From the NCBI GenBank assembly GCA_022484695.1, contig JAKVKU010000007.1, forward strand, positions 124,001-188,000: DNA of 64,000 nucleotides, written 5' to 3'. The notes under the pieces are model-generated. The model searched no databases, was not told the DNA's origin, and saw only the letters and a program-made list of their open reading frames with translations. Origin of the DNA: Lactobacillus sp. Its GTDB lineage: Bacteria; Bacillota; Bacilli; Lactobacillales; Lactobacillaceae. Position numbers and translations under genes: made by a program. Shown here in pieces: positions 26,473 through 36,539 of the stretch; position 1 is the stretch's first letter, and each line of letters opens with the position of its first letter.

Positions 26473-27528
26473 ATGGAAGTATTACAAGATTCAGTACCAT
26501 TAACAGGTCAAGCTGATGCCAACGAGACTGCTGTGTTAAAGGATAAATTTGGTCGAGTCCATGATTATATCCGCATCTCGGTCACCGATCGCTGTCCTTT
26601 GCGTTGCGTTTACTGTATGCCCAAAGAAGGCCTGCCATTTTTCCCAAGTGACAAGGTTTTGTCCCAAGATGAAATCGTGCAATTGGTGAAGAACTTTGCC
26701 CGCCACGGTATCCACAGTATCCGCCTCACCGGGGGCGAACCCTTAGTGCGCACGGATATTGTGGACATTGTCCGGCGCATCAAAGCCATCGACGGCATTG
26801 ATGACGTAGCCGCCACCACCAATGGGTTATACCTGCCTAAAAAAGCAGCGGCATTAAAGGCGGCTGGCTTAGACCGTTTAAATATTAGCTTAGATACCTT
26901 TAAAGCTGACCGCTACAAGGAAATCACCCGGGGCGGCAATATCAAACAAGTCATGGCGGGGATTCAAACCGCCGCTGACCTGGGCTATAAGGCCATCAAG
27001 TTAAATGTGGTCTTGATCAATGGCGAAAATGATTCTGAAATCATTGATTTCTTAAAATATACTTTAGATCACCGGGTCAACGTCCGGTTCATTGAATATA
27101 TGCCCATTGGCGCTGACAAAGCCGTTTGGAAAAAGGAATACCTGGGCTTAGACCGGGTCTTTGAAGTCTGCAAAGCCGCCGGTTTCAAATATGACCCAAT
27201 TGATTCTTTGACCGGTAACGGCCCTTCCGATAATTACCGCATCAAAGGGGCTAGAGGTAGCTTTGGGCTGATTCACCCCATTAGCTGCAACTTCTGTGAA
27301 AGCTGCAATCGCCTGCGCATCACCGCCGACGGTTACGTGAAGGCTTGTTTGTTCTGGAATGAAGAAATCAATATCCGCAGCGCTATTTTTGATGACCAAG
27401 CCTTTGATCATCTGATTCAAAGAGCATTAGATAACAAACCAGAAAACCACGAAATGGCGTTAAGCCAAGCCGACCAAATTATTCATAAACAGCCTACTTG
27501 GCGTCATATGAGTCAAATTGGAGGTTAA
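26473..27528 (+). CDS. moaA: GTP 3',8-cyclase MoaA
   Basis: Radical SAM enzyme making the first pterin intermediate from GTP, with MoaC completing the step; 351 aa. The N-terminal cluster is CPLRCVYC, followed by [12 protein letters not shown]. The C-terminal cluster is [23 protein letters not shown]. The chain ends MSQIGG, the conserved C-terminal GG needed for activity. Oxygen-sensitive, cytosolic. It is 14 bases after moaD. Confidence 0.97.
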   Translation: MEVLQDSVPLTGQADANETAVLKDKFGRVHDYIRISVTDRCPLRCVYCMPKEGLPFFPSDKVLSQDEIVQLVKNFARHGIHSIRLTGGEPLVRTDIVDIVRRIKAIDGIDDVAATTNGLYLPKKAAALKAAGLDRLNISLDTFKADRYKEITRGGNIKQVMAGIQTAADLGYKAIKLNVVLINGENDSEIIDFLKYTLDHRVNVRFIEYMPIGADKAVWKKEYLGLDRVFEVCKAAGFKYDPIDSLTGNGPSDNYRIKGARGSFGLIHPISCNFCESCNRLRITADGYVKACLFWNEEINIRSAIFDDQAFDHLIQRALDNKPENHEMALSQADQIIHKQPTWRHMSQIGG

Positions 27529-27536
27529 CATTTTTT

Positions 27537-28721
27537 ATGTCAAAACAAGGTAAAACGGCCGCAACCATGGCCCTGGTCATGGGGACCTTGGCCATGCTGG
27601 TCTCATTTATGGCCTGGTCCTCACTGGCACCTTTAGCCAACCAAATCACCAAGGACTTAGGCCTAACCGTCTCTGAAAAAACCTTTATGATCGCCACCCC
27701 GGTTTTGTTGGGGTCCATCATGCGGATCCCCATGGGTTATTTAAGCGATCGTTTTGGGGGCAAAAAAGTCTATATCGCTTTAATGATTTTTGTCCTGATT
27801 CCGTTATTCTTTATTCCCATGGCTTTAAATGCCAGCTCTTACGGCATGCTGATTTTTCTGGCCTTCTTACTGGGCATGAGTGGCACATCCTTTGCGGTGG
27901 CCATCTCATACATATCCGTCTGGTATCCCCCCGAAAAGCAGGGCCTAGTGTTAGGTCTGGCCGGCATGGGCAACATTGGGAATGCGGTGGCCGCGTTGTC
28001 ACTGCCCAAGATTTCCCAAGGCTTTGGCCTCAGTGGGGTCTATTATTTCCTAATGATCCTCTTGGTCGTTATGATCGTCTTATTTTATCTCCTGTGCCAA
28101 GAAATGCCGGTGAATAAAGACAAGACTTTAGGCCAAGCCTTTGTAGTGGCTAAAGAAGCCAACACTTGGTATTTAGCGTTATTTTATTTCTTAACTTTTG
28201 GCCTATTTGTCTCTTTAAGCAACCTATTGCCCGCCCTATTGGCGGATTCCTTTAAAATCACCCCAGTGAGCGCGGGTTTATGGGCGGCGGCCTTTGCAGC
28301 GGTGGCCACCTTATGCCGGCCCATCGGTGGGGCCTTGGCCGATAAGGTCAATCCCATGAAGTTACTGGAAGGCCTGTTTGGCTTAATGTTCATCTTAAGC
28401 CTGTGTTTGGCCTTGACCATGAGCAGTTTAGCCCTATTTATGACCAGTGTCATTGTCATTGCCCTGTTAACCGGGATTGGCAACGGGGTGGTCTTTAAGA
28501 TGGTGCCCTTTGTCTCTAAAGGCAACACCGGGACCGTCACTGGTTTTGTGGGGGCCATCGGTGGTTTAGGGGGCTATTTCCCGCCACTATTCATGGGGGT
28601 CATCAAGCAACATACCGGCAGTTATCAATCAGGTTTTTATTTCTTGACGGCCATGATCATCGTTTGTCTGGTAGTGTTGTACCTAGCCTTTATTAAATCA
28701 GGCAATTCAGACTTTAATTGA
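27537..28721 (+). CDS. narK: Nitrate/nitrite transporter NarK
   Basis: MFS transporter of the nitrate/nitrite porter family, 394 aa, 12 hydrophobic segments. The two nitrate signature motifs are GLAGMGNIGNAVAALSLP and GFVGAIGGLGGYFPP. It would import nitrate and export or exchange nitrite. The ATG at 27537 is used (GGAGG 12 bases upstream); the track start overlaps the moaA end. Confidence 0.95.
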   Translation: MSKQGKTAATMALVMGTLAMLVSFMAWSSLAPLANQITKDLGLTVSEKTFMIATPVLLGSIMRIPMGYLSDRFGGKKVYIALMIFVLIPLFFIPMALNASSYGMLIFLAFLLGMSGTSFAVAISYISVWYPPEKQGLVLGLAGMGNIGNAVAALSLPKISQGFGLSGVYYFLMILLVVMIVLFYLLCQEMPVNKDKTLGQAFVVAKEANTWYLALFYFLTFGLFVSLSNLLPALLADSFKITPVSAGLWAAAFAAVATLCRPIGGALADKVNPMKLLEGLFGLMFILSLCLALTMSSLALFMTSVIVIALLTGIGNGVVFKMVPFVSKGNTGTVTGFVGAIGGLGGYFPPLFMGVIKQHTGSYQSGFYFLTAMIIVCLVVLYLAFIKSGNSDFN

Positions 28722-28736
28722 TTTGGGGGTAGTCAC

Positions 28737-29753
28737 TTGGACTATCGCACGCAACAACGTAAATATCACGGTATCATGATCGGGACCCTCGTGGTTCTGA
28801 TCATGATTTTTTTAGGTGCCCTTTGTGCTGGGCGCCTATTGTTGTCTTGGCCGGACATGTGGCAGGCCTTGACCCATCCCATTTGGTTGGCCAAAGCTCC
28901 CACCACCGCCATGACGGTAATCTGGCAATTACGCCTGCCCCGGATTTTAGGGGCTTGTTTAATTGGCTTCGGCCTGAGTTTATCCGGGGGTGCTTATCAA
29001 AGTATTTTCCAAAACCCCTTGGTTTCCCCGGACTTATTAGGGGTCACCACCGGGGCTTCTGTGGGGGCGGCCGTGGCCATTTTAGCCCACGGTAATATCA
29101 TCGCCATTGAAATTTGTGCCTTTGTAGCCGGCATTATCACCGTGTCTTTGACCATGATGGTGCCCGCTTTACTGAAAAGCAGTAACAACTTGACCCTGGT
29201 CTTGGCCGGGATCGTGGTGGGGGGCTTTATGACCGCCATTTTAGGGTTATTAAAGTATTTAGCCGACCCGGAAAGCCAACTGCAAGATATCGTCTACTGG
29301 CAATTGGGGAGTTTGGCCAAGGTGAATTACCAAACCCTGTTGGCCACTTTGCCGGTATTTATCATTGCCGGGGGGATTTTATTGGCCCTGCGTTTTCGGC
29401 TGAATGTGCTGTCCTTGAGCCCTACAGAAGCCTTAGCCACCGGGGTGAATTTGAAATTTGAACGCATGATCGTGATTTTATGTGCCACCCTATTGACCGC
29501 GGCGGCTGTGGCCATTGCCGGCACCATCGGCTGGGTGGGTTTGATCATCCCCCACATCGCCAAATTACTCACCCAACAAAACAACCAACGGGCCCTGCCA
29601 CTCATGGGCCTATTAGGGGCGTTGTTCTTGTTATTGATCGACACCTTAGCCCGGACCCTGTCTCCTGGGGAAATTCCCTTAGGCATTTTAACCGGTTTAT
29701 TGGGGACGCCATTCTTTATTGGCATTTTGTTCAAACAAAGGGGGCGGCTATAG
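28737..29753 (+). CDS. FecCD-family ABC transporter permease
   Basis: Inner-membrane permease of the iron-siderophore/haem/B12/molybdate type II importer family, 338 aa with about ten hydrophobic segments. LPRILGACLIGFGLSLSGGAYQSIFQNPLVSPDLLGVTTGA and GTIGWVGLIIPHIAK are the hallmark motifs. Starts at a TTG after a G-rich ribosome site, 16 bases after narK. Because it follows nitrate and molybdenum genes, a molybdate/tungstate importer of the MolABC type, or a haem/iron importer serving NarI, is likely; sequence alone does not choose. Confidence 0.88.
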   Translation: MDYRTQQRKYHGIMIGTLVVLIMIFLGALCAGRLLLSWPDMWQALTHPIWLAKAPTTAMTVIWQLRLPRILGACLIGFGLSLSGGAYQSIFQNPLVSPDLLGVTTGASVGAAVAILAHGNIIAIEICAFVAGIITVSLTMMVPALLKSSNNLTLVLAGIVVGGFMTAILGLLKYLADPESQLQDIVYWQLGSLAKVNYQTLLATLPVFIIAGGILLALRFRLNVLSLSPTEALATGVNLKFERMIVILCATLLTAAAVAIAGTIGWVGLIIPHIAKLLTQQNNQRALPLMGLLGALFLLLIDTLARTLSPGEIPLGILTGLLGTPFFIGILFKQRGRL

Positions 29754-30533
29754 ATGCCTACACTCGCCACCAAAGCCTTGACCTATGGGTATACCAAGGC
29801 CAAGATGTGTTTAAATGATATCAATCTAACCATCACCCCGGGACAGATCACCACTATCCTGGGCCCCAATGGGGTGGGGAAGTCCACCTTATTGCAACTG
29901 CTATGTGGGCTATTGACCCCGGTGAGCGGCTCGGTTTTACTGGACCAACAAAATGTCAGCCAATTGCCGCCAGCTAAGCGGGCCCAAGCCATTGCCCTGG
30001 TGCCCCAGATGACCAGCATTGGCGCCTTGCCCTATACGGTGCTAGACTATTTATTGTTAGGTAAAACCGCTCAGTTAGGGTTGTTTCAAAAACCCCGGGA
30101 AGCCGATTATGACCAGGCCCAACAGGTTTTGGGGGAATTAAATGCCAGTGACTTGTTAAATCGGGAATGCCAAAGCCTCAGCGGCGGGCAAATGCAACTG
30201 GTGACCATTGGCAAGGCCTTGATGCAGGCCCCACAAATCATGCTGCTGGATGAACCGACAGCAGCCTTGGATTATCGCAACCAGGTTCAAATCCTTAAAC
30301 TATTGCAACAATTGGCTGATCAGGGTCTGGGCATTGTATTGACCTCCCATGACCCCAATCAAGCCGTTTTGTTAAAACATCACGTGGCCTTGGTGGACCG
30401 CACCGGCCATTTGGAAGTGGGTGATATGTCAGACATGATCAACAGTGAGAAACTCACCAAGATTTACGGCACCAATCTGCACGTGGAATATGTGGCCAGC
30501 TGTCAGCGACTGGTTTGCATGATTACCTTATGA
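29754..30533 (+). CDS. ABC transporter ATP-binding protein (FecE type)
   Basis: Cytosolic ATPase of the same importer, 259 aa. Walker A GPNGVGKST, signature LSGGQMQLV, Walker B IMLLDEPTAALD and switch His in LTSHDPN. The ATG directly follows the permease stop codon (TAGATG), so translation is coupled. Confidence 0.93.
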   Translation: MPTLATKALTYGYTKAKMCLNDINLTITPGQITTILGPNGVGKSTLLQLLCGLLTPVSGSVLLDQQNVSQLPPAKRAQAIALVPQMTSIGALPYTVLDYLLLGKTAQLGLFQKPREADYDQAQQVLGELNASDLLNRECQSLSGGQMQLVTIGKALMQAPQIMLLDEPTAALDYRNQVQILKLLQQLADQGLGIVLTSHDPNQAVLLKHHVALVDRTGHLEVGDMSDMINSEKLTKIYGTNLHVEYVASCQRLVCMITL

Positions 30534-30547
30534 GGAGGAGATTTATT

Positions 30548-31588
30548 GTGAAACTGAAGCAAGCATTAAAATGGGTATTAGCTGTTGGGATGTTGGGCTT
30601 GTTTGCCGCTAATACTGGCAACGTTCAAGCTGCCAAGGCTACCCGGACGGTAACGGATTTAACGGGGGCTAAAGTCACAATTCCCACCAAAGTCAACCGG
30701 GTGGCGGATTTATGGCACGCCAACAACCAAGTGGTCTTATTATTAGGGGGTCAAAAGAAGTTAGTGGCCACCACCCCAATGATTCAAAAGCAACCCTGGT
30801 TTGCCCAAGTTTATCCTGGCATTAAAAATGTAACGGCGCCTTATAATGGTGCGGATCTACAGGTGGAAGAACTAGTTAAGACTAAACCTGACGTGGTTTT
30901 AGCCTCTGATGCCCCAACCGTTGCGAAGGCCAAAGAAGCCAATATCCCAGCGGTCAACGTCATGTACCAAGACTTTAATGGCTTACAAAAATCCGTGACC
31001 ACCACCGCCAAAGTATTGGGTGGCAATGCCCCGAAAGTCGCTGCTAAATATAACAAAGAATTAAAAGGCAACATCAGCCTCGTTCAAAAGAAAGTCGCTA
31101 AAGATAAAAAACCAACCGTCTTACATATTGTGAGTGCAGCTGATTTACTAAAAGTTGATGGGACCCAATCCATCGTTAATGAATGGATCAAAAATGCCGG
31201 GGGCAAGAATGCCTTAACACAAAAGGGCAATATGATCGAAACCACCATGGAACAAGTTGTCAAAGCTAATCCTGATGTGATTATTATTGGCCAAACAACT
31301 ACCGCTGCTGCCCGCCAAGCTTTGAAGAATGATTCTCGCTTTGCCCAATTAAAAGCAGTTAAAAATAACAAAGTTTACGGCAACCCGCAAGGTACCTTCC
31401 CATGGGATCGTTACAGTGCTGAAGAAGCTTTACAAGTTCTTTGGGCTGCTAAATTGCTCCATCCTAAAGCCATGGCCAAAGTCGACATGGTCAAAGAAAC
31501 CAAAGCCTTTTACAATAAGTACTACAATTACAAATTAACCACCACCGAAGCTAAACAAATTTTAGCCGGTGAAAATCCCAAAGCCTAG
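30548..31588 (+). CDS. ABC transporter substrate-binding protein (FecB/MolA/BtuF type)
   Basis: Extracellular binding protein for the importer, 346 aa, with the two-lobed helical-backbone fold (DLTGAKVTIPTKVNRVADLWHANN; LVKTKPDVVLAS; VKANPDVIIIG). The GTG at 30548, after GAGGAGGAG, gives a clean signal peptide MKLKQALKWVLAVGMLGLF...VQAAKA. There is no lipobox Cys, which is unusual for a Gram-positive binding protein; it may be released, or held by an uncleaved N-terminal segment. Ligand unknown: oxyanion, haem or iron chelate. Confidence 0.88.
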   Translation: MKLKQALKWVLAVGMLGLFAANTGNVQAAKATRTVTDLTGAKVTIPTKVNRVADLWHANNQVVLLLGGQKKLVATTPMIQKQPWFAQVYPGIKNVTAPYNGADLQVEELVKTKPDVVLASDAPTVAKAKEANIPAVNVMYQDFNGLQKSVTTTAKVLGGNAPKVAAKYNKELKGNISLVQKKVAKDKKPTVLHIVSAADLLKVDGTQSIVNEWIKNAGGKNALTQKGNMIETTMEQVVKANPDVIIIGQTTTAAARQALKNDSRFAQLKAVKNNKVYGNPQGTFPWDRYSAEEALQVLWAAKLLHPKAMAKVDMVKETKAFYNKYYNYKLTTTEAKQILAGENPKA

Positions 31589-31599
31589 TGAGGTAAAGT

Positions 31600-32598
31600 A
31601 TGTTAACCGTTAACGCAAAAACCTATGTGAACATCGATTTCGATGAGGTCTCTATTCAAACTTCCGGCATGTACGCGGTGCCCTATGACGACGCTAAAAC
31701 CCGGCAGAAAATCTTTGAAACGCTACAAGCTTTGTTTAAACAAGCCCCTAAAGACGTGGACTTCGCTTTGTCCATCATGACCACTATGGCCGAAATCATC
31801 GTGTCGCCTTTAGGGCTCATGGATTTTGAAGCCGTGAAAGCCTACGGGCCCAATCGGGATTTGGACTACGACCATTTGAACGATGCTGACACCATGGTTT
31901 GGCCGTTAGCGGTGCGCTATATCCCCCATACCAGTGATGCCAAAGTTCAAGATACCATCGTGGCGTCCCAATTGGAATTGAAGCAAGACTTTGCCGAAGC
32001 CTTTGAACCCCTATGGCAAGCCATTAAAGCTGACCTGGCTAAAAGTGACGCCACCATGGCCCAAATGTTAAGCACCTTGATCACGGATAGCCGCCAAGTG
32101 GAAGCCGATTTTCAAAAGCAGTTAAGCACGCTCGATGCCCAGCAACGGGCGGATAAAGTGGGCTTTGAACTGCCGGAAAATGAAGTGGACCAGTTTGCCA
32201 AATACATGAGTGACTCCCACGAAGTGATGAATATTGTCCGTTCGGCGGCTAGTTTTGTGCAAAGTGAATTGGTCCAGGACAAACCCTTCAGCCAAGTCTT
32301 CAGTGATGCCCACTACCGTACCACCTATTACTGGACATTAGATAACACATTTTACGAACTTTATTACTACTATCTGCACAAGTATGGGGATAGCCATCCC
32401 AAGCTCACCAAGTTTTTGAATCATCGCCAAGATCAACTGGTGACCCAAATGCGCCAACGGGCCCTAAAGGACTCCCAACAAATCAGTGAAGACCCCAAGG
32501 CCAACTTAAAGCCGGATATGTCCAAAATCTTTGATCACATTTTCCTGCCATTAAATGAAGAAATCTTAACCATGATTTTTGATTTTGATGTGAAATAA
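31600..32598 (+). CDS. Unrecognised 332-aa protein co-encoded with the ABC importer
   Basis: I do not recognise this family. It begins 11 bases after the binding-protein stop with GTGAGGT as ribosome site, on the same strand, so it is very probably part of the same transcript. No signal peptide, membrane segment, Cys cluster or nucleotide motif is evident. The chain is acidic and largely helical with an aromatic stretch (YYWTLDNTFYELYYYYLHKYG, first 20 residues of which are mostly aromatic or polar). Position at the end of the nitrate/importer block suggests a role with the imported ligand or with reductase assembly; that is inference only. Confidence 0.8.
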   Translation: MLTVNAKTYVNIDFDEVSIQTSGMYAVPYDDAKTRQKIFETLQALFKQAPKDVDFALSIMTTMAEIIVSPLGLMDFEAVKAYGPNRDLDYDHLNDADTMVWPLAVRYIPHTSDAKVQDTIVASQLELKQDFAEAFEPLWQAIKADLAKSDATMAQMLSTLITDSRQVEADFQKQLSTLDAQQRADKVGFELPENEVDQFAKYMSDSHEVMNIVRSAASFVQSELVQDKPFSQVFSDAHYRTTYYWTLDNTFYELYYYYLHKYGDSHPKLTKFLNHRQDQLVTQMRQRALKDSQQISEDPKANLKPDMSKIFDHIFLPLNEEILTMIFDFDVK

Positions 32599-32679
32599 CC
32601 TGATTTCAGCAGTTTTTTCGAACCGCTTTCTAATTTTTTTGTTATAATAAACTCATGTCAAAGCTAGGAGGCTTTTATT

Positions 32680-33603
32680 ATGGCAAGAACAATTGGAATT
32701 ATTGGGTTAGGGCACGTGGGCATTACCACGGCCTTTAACATGATCACGAAGGGCATCGCTGATACCTTAGTGATTTTTGACAAGGATGAGGATTTAGCAG
32801 AGGCCGAAAGTTATGACCTGACGGATGCTTTGGGGGGTCTTGGGACCTATACCAAAATCATTCATAACGATTACGCGGCTTTAAAAGACGCCGATGTGGT
32901 GGTCTTTTGTGCCGGGGATATCAGTGCTATTTTAGGTGGCGACCGGACCAGCGAGATCCGCACCACCAAACAGGCTATTGTGGAGGTATTACCCCAATTA
33001 AAAGCGTCTGGCTTCCACGGGGTGTTGATCGATATCAGCAATCCTTGTGATGTGGCCACCACTTATTGGTCTGAAAACCTAGGGTTGCCCCAAAACCAAA
33101 TTATTGGCACCGGGACAGCCTTAGATACATACCGCATGCGCCGGGCCGTGGCTAAAGTGGTCAACGTCAATGTGGCCGATGTCCGGGGCTTTAACATGGG
33201 TGAACATGGGGAATCCCAATTCACCGCTTGGTCCACGGTTCGGGTGAACAACCAACCCATTACTGAGATCAAAACCTTGGATCTAGATGCCTTATCTGAA
33301 GCCGCCCGGCTGGGGGGCTGGAAGATCTTCAACAAGAAACACTACACCGCCTTTGGCATTGCCACCATCGCCACGGAATTAACCGAGGCCGTTTGCAGCG
33401 ATGCTAAGCGCATCTTCCCAGTGTCTTGTTTTGACCCTGACTATGGCGTTTGCGTAGGCCATCCAGCTACCATCGGCGCCCAAGGTGTGGTGAACAATCC
33501 ACCGATGGCTTTGACGGACGCTGAAAAAGCCAAATACGACGCCACCGCTAAGACCATTCAACATAACTTAGCCACCATGAAGGCGACGGAAGTAAAAGCA
33601 TAA
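32680..33603 (+). CDS. L-2-hydroxyisocaproate dehydrogenase-like L-2-hydroxyacid dehydrogenase
   Basis: LDH/MDH-superfamily enzyme, 307 aa, reducing branched or aromatic 2-oxoacids with NADH. The N terminus MARTIGIIGLGHVG (NAD site) resembles L-HicDH of Weissella confusa. IDISNPCDVATTYW, GTGTALDTYRMRRAV and the catalytic His in NMGEHGESQF follow the family order. It has its own TATAAT box (32643-32648) and an AGGAGG site. It is followed by a terminator, so it forms a single-gene unit. Substrate preference over plain lactate dehydrogenase is inferred from similarity to HicDH. Confidence 0.88.
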   Translation: MARTIGIIGLGHVGITTAFNMITKGIADTLVIFDKDEDLAEAESYDLTDALGGLGTYTKIIHNDYAALKDADVVVFCAGDISAILGGDRTSEIRTTKQAIVEVLPQLKASGFHGVLIDISNPCDVATTYWSENLGLPQNQIIGTGTALDTYRMRRAVAKVVNVNVADVRGFNMGEHGESQFTAWSTVRVNNQPITEIKTLDLDALSEAARLGGWKIFNKKHYTAFGIATIATELTEAVCSDAKRIFPVSCFDPDYGVCVGHPATIGAQGVVNNPPMALTDAEKAKYDATAKTIQHNLATMKATEVKA

Positions 33604-33622
33604 TATGCGCTAGCACTGACTG

Positions 33623-33658
33623 AAGAGTTAGGCCGTAAAGGGTCTAGCTCTTTTGTTT
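33623..33658 (+). terminator. Terminator after the L-hydroxyacid dehydrogenase gene
   Basis: Stem AAGAGTTAG / CTAGCTCTT (one U-G pair) with a 12-base loop, followed by TTGTTTT. Confidence 0.65.
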
Positions 33659-33665
33659 TGGGGTT

Positions 33666-33709
33666 AAAAAAACTGCTTTGAAACCAAATTGGGCTGTTTC
33701 AAAGCAGTG
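33666..33709 (-). terminator. Terminator of the DHA2 transporter gene
   Basis: On the minus strand, stem ACTGCTTTGAAAC / GTTTCAAAGCAGT followed by a run of seven T, 23 bases after the MFS stop codon. Confidence 0.85.
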
Positions 33710-33731
33710 CTTATTGATTGGTAATTAAAGG

Positions 33732-35135
33732 CTAAACAGTGGCCTGCCGCTGCTTGCAGTGCAGGGCGATCACGGTGACCACCAAACAGGTTAAACTCAG
33801 CACACTAAGAATGATGAAATCTTTTTGGGCGCCCCAGGCCACGGCAGCCTTGTTGGCTGTGTGTAAACTGGTGGCGGACATGACCGCGGACAACACGCCT
33901 GTCCCTAGGGAGCCGGCGTATTGCTGCAGGGTGTTGAACAAGGAATTCAAGTCCGCCTTGGCGCTGACCGGAACTTGTAGGCTGGCGTCGGACATAATAT
34001 TGCCAAAGCCAAAATTAAAGCCAAAGCGCATGAAGATATAGATCAAGGTGATGCCCACCAGACTCAGGTCGTGGGTGAAGCTGGCAAACAAACAAGCGCC
34101 GATAAACATGGACCCGTTGGCGATAAATAAAGTGATGGCTGCCCCGTGCTCGTCGTAAATATGCCCGGCCACCGGGGACACCAAAGCCCCAATCAAAGAG
34201 CCGGGTAATAGGATCAAGCCGGACATCATGGAGTTGGTCCCCAGGTAGTTTTGCACGAAGACGGGGATGACAAAGGAAATGCCAATGTTCATGAATTGTA
34301 GCAAGAAGAAGTTGATGGCCCGCAATAATACAATCGGGTTGGTCAAAATTTTGAAATTCAAGATTTGATTTTTGCCGTGTTTCACATGGTACAAGAAAAC
34401 CACTAAGAACCCTAGGCTAATGAGCAAGGTCACCCCTAGCGGCCAGCTGATAAAGCCATGGCGGCCACCTTGGGCAAAGACTTCGATGAAGCCAAAGAGG
34501 ACCAGGGCTAACAAGGTGGTGCCCACCAGGTCGAATTTACCATTGGTATGGGCGGCTACCAGGCGAATGTTGCGGTCCCCTAAGAAGAATACTAAGATGA
34601 TCACCGGTAGGATGACGATGAAAATCATCCGCCAACTGAAGTAATAATTTAAGACGCCACCATATGTAGGTCCCAGGGCCGGGGCAAAGGAAGTGATCAT
34701 GCTGGCAAAGCCCATGTACACCCCCAAGCGATTTTCTGGAATCAATGATAAAATAACGTGAAACATCAAGGGCGTAGACAAGCCCGTGGCGATGGCTTGC
34801 AACAGCCGGCCGGCCATTAACAGCCCAAAACTAGGGGCCACACTGGCTAAGCTGGTACCCAACAGCGTGGCGATAATCGCCGTGCGAAAAAGGGCCCGGG
34901 TGTTGAAGGCCTTGATGAGAAAGGCCGTGGTGCTCATGACGATGGTCACCATCAATAAATAACCCGAGGTCAGCCACTGCACCGTGCCCAAGGCCGTGTT
35001 GAACTGTTTAGCCATAGTGGGGAAGGTGACGTTCAGGGAAGTCTCCACTAAAATACCCGTGAAAGATAACAAGCCCGTGGCTAAAATGGCAAGTTTGGTT
35101 TGTAGCGTAATTGGTTTGTCTGCCAATAAGTTCAA
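33732..35135 (-). CDS. MFS drug transporter, DHA2 (14-segment) family
   Basis: Proton-driven efflux protein, 467 aa with about 14 hydrophobic segments. LNVTFPTMAKQFNTALGTVQWLTSGYLL and the motif-C-like LGPTYGGVL are typical for LmrB/EmrB-type transporters. Substrate unknown. Single-gene unit, divergent from a second MFS gene with 209 bases between the starts. No dedicated regulator is adjacent. Confidence 0.88.
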   Translation of the reverse strand: MNLLADKPITLQTKLAILATGLLSFTGILVETSLNVTFPTMAKQFNTALGTVQWLTSGYLLMVTIVMSTTAFLIKAFNTRALFRTAIIATLLGTSLASVAPSFGLLMAGRLLQAIATGLSTPLMFHVILSLIPENRLGVYMGFASMITSFAPALGPTYGGVLNYYFSWRMIFIVILPVIILVFFLGDRNIRLVAAHTNGKFDLVGTTLLALVLFGFIEVFAQGGRHGFISWPLGVTLLISLGFLVVFLYHVKHGKNQILNFKILTNPIVLLRAINFFLLQFMNIGISFVIPVFVQNYLGTNSMMSGLILLPGSLIGALVSPVAGHIYDEHGAAITLFIANGSMFIGACLFASFTHDLSLVGITLIYIFMRFGFNFGFGNIMSDASLQVPVSAKADLNSLFNTLQQYAGSLGTGVLSAVMSATSLHTANKAAVAWGAQKDFIILSVLSLTCLVVTVIALHCKQRQATV

Positions 35136-35344
35136 CTCCTTTTATTTTGATAAGCGCCAAAATATCGTTTCTTTGGAAACTATTTAGGTCTATCGTAGCA
35201 TTGCCGAAACTGAAGTACAATGGTTTTCTGGCTAGGTTATCAACCGATTCTAAGAAGGCCATGAGAAGGCCTTGACGTAGCTGGTCAGCTTTGAGAATAT
35301 ACGGTATAAACACAATTTTATGCACAAATTTGGGAGGGGATTTC

Positions 35345-36517
35345 TTGGCTTCTAAAACAAAGGGGCTATCTTTAAAATGGCTGTTATTGGGGTCTTTAGT
35401 GACCAATACCGGCATTAGTTTCATCTGGCCACTGACGACGATTTACATGCATGAGTATCTTCATGAGTCCCTGACCGCTGCCGGGATTGTCCTGTTCATC
35501 AACTCCATTGTGATGATTATTGGCAATTACGTAGGTGGTTTTTTATTTGACCGCTGGCAGCCTTATCGGACCATTTTGGTGGGGATCACCATTAATGTGA
35601 TTTCCAGTATTATCTTGATATTCTTTCACGGTTGGCCCAGTTATGCGATTTTCTTAATTATCTTGAGTTTTGGTAACGGTATCGTGGGGACCACCATCAA
35701 TGCCTTTGCCACCCTGGTGGAAAGTCGCCCGGCCAGCTACGTCTTCAATGTGCTGTATTTTATGAGTAATTTAGGCCTAGTCATTGGCACTTTGATCGTG
35801 GGCTTTGTCTTGCCTTACGGGATTCAATGGATCTTTGCCTTGGCGGCGTTGTTGTTTGTGATTTTCTTAGGCGTGGCCGCGGTATTCTACCGGGTCACCA
35901 CCACCAAGAAACGCACCAAACGCACCAAGGGCAGCGAGCAATTAGCCCGGGCCAGTGCCCACAAGATTTTAGGCCTGTTGGCGGTCTTTGTGATTTCTTG
36001 GATCGTTTATGAACAATGGCAAAGTAATATCTCGGCGTTTATGGTCAGCCACGGCATGTCCGTGAAGGATTATACCTTTGTCTGGACCTTTAACGCTATC
36101 GTCATCGTGCTCTTCCAGCCGCTGTTGGCTCATTTTGACCGCTGGTTGTCAGACCATATGATGTTACGGCTAAACGTGGGCTTCTTATTGTTTGGCGGCT
36201 CCTTTGGCATTTTACTGTTGGCCAGTCAGTATTGGCATTTTCTACTGGCCATGGGGGTGTTGACCTTAGGGGAAATTTTAGCTTTTCCTGGGGTCTCCAC
36301 TTATGTGGATGGCCTGGTCTTAGATTCCCAGCGGGGCCAATTCCAAGGCATTGTCAGCGGCACGGCTTCCTTTGGCCGAGCCGTGGGACCGTTGATCGGG
36401 GCCCAGGTGATTGAAAGATCCTCCTACCATCTCTTGTTTTTAGGGTGTATCATTGGCTTAATGATTTTCTTAGCAGGTTTTAATCTTTTGAACCGGCGCA
36501 TTGCCGCACACCAATAA
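35345..36517 (+). CDS. MFS transporter, 12-segment drug-efflux-like
   Basis: Major facilitator protein, 390 aa, 12 hydrophobic segments, with GNYVGGFLFDRWQPYRT as motif A. It resembles the MDR exporters of Firmicutes. The start is the TTG at 35345, after GGGAGGGG; the track start at 35291 lacks a ribosome site. It lies 22 bases upstream of aroE and may be transcribed with it. Substrate unknown. Confidence 0.85.
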   Translation: MASKTKGLSLKWLLLGSLVTNTGISFIWPLTTIYMHEYLHESLTAAGIVLFINSIVMIIGNYVGGFLFDRWQPYRTILVGITINVISSIILIFFHGWPSYAIFLIILSFGNGIVGTTINAFATLVESRPASYVFNVLYFMSNLGLVIGTLIVGFVLPYGIQWIFALAALLFVIFLGVAAVFYRVTTTKKRTKRTKGSEQLARASAHKILGLLAVFVISWIVYEQWQSNISAFMVSHGMSVKDYTFVWTFNAIVIVLFQPLLAHFDRWLSDHMMLRLNVGFLLFGGSFGILLLASQYWHFLLAMGVLTLGEILAFPGVSTYVDGLVLDSQRGQFQGIVSGTASFGRAVGPLIGAQVIERSSYHLLFLGCIIGLMIFLAGFNLLNRRIAAHQ

Positions 36518-36539
36518 AAACATTTAGGAGGCATTATCT

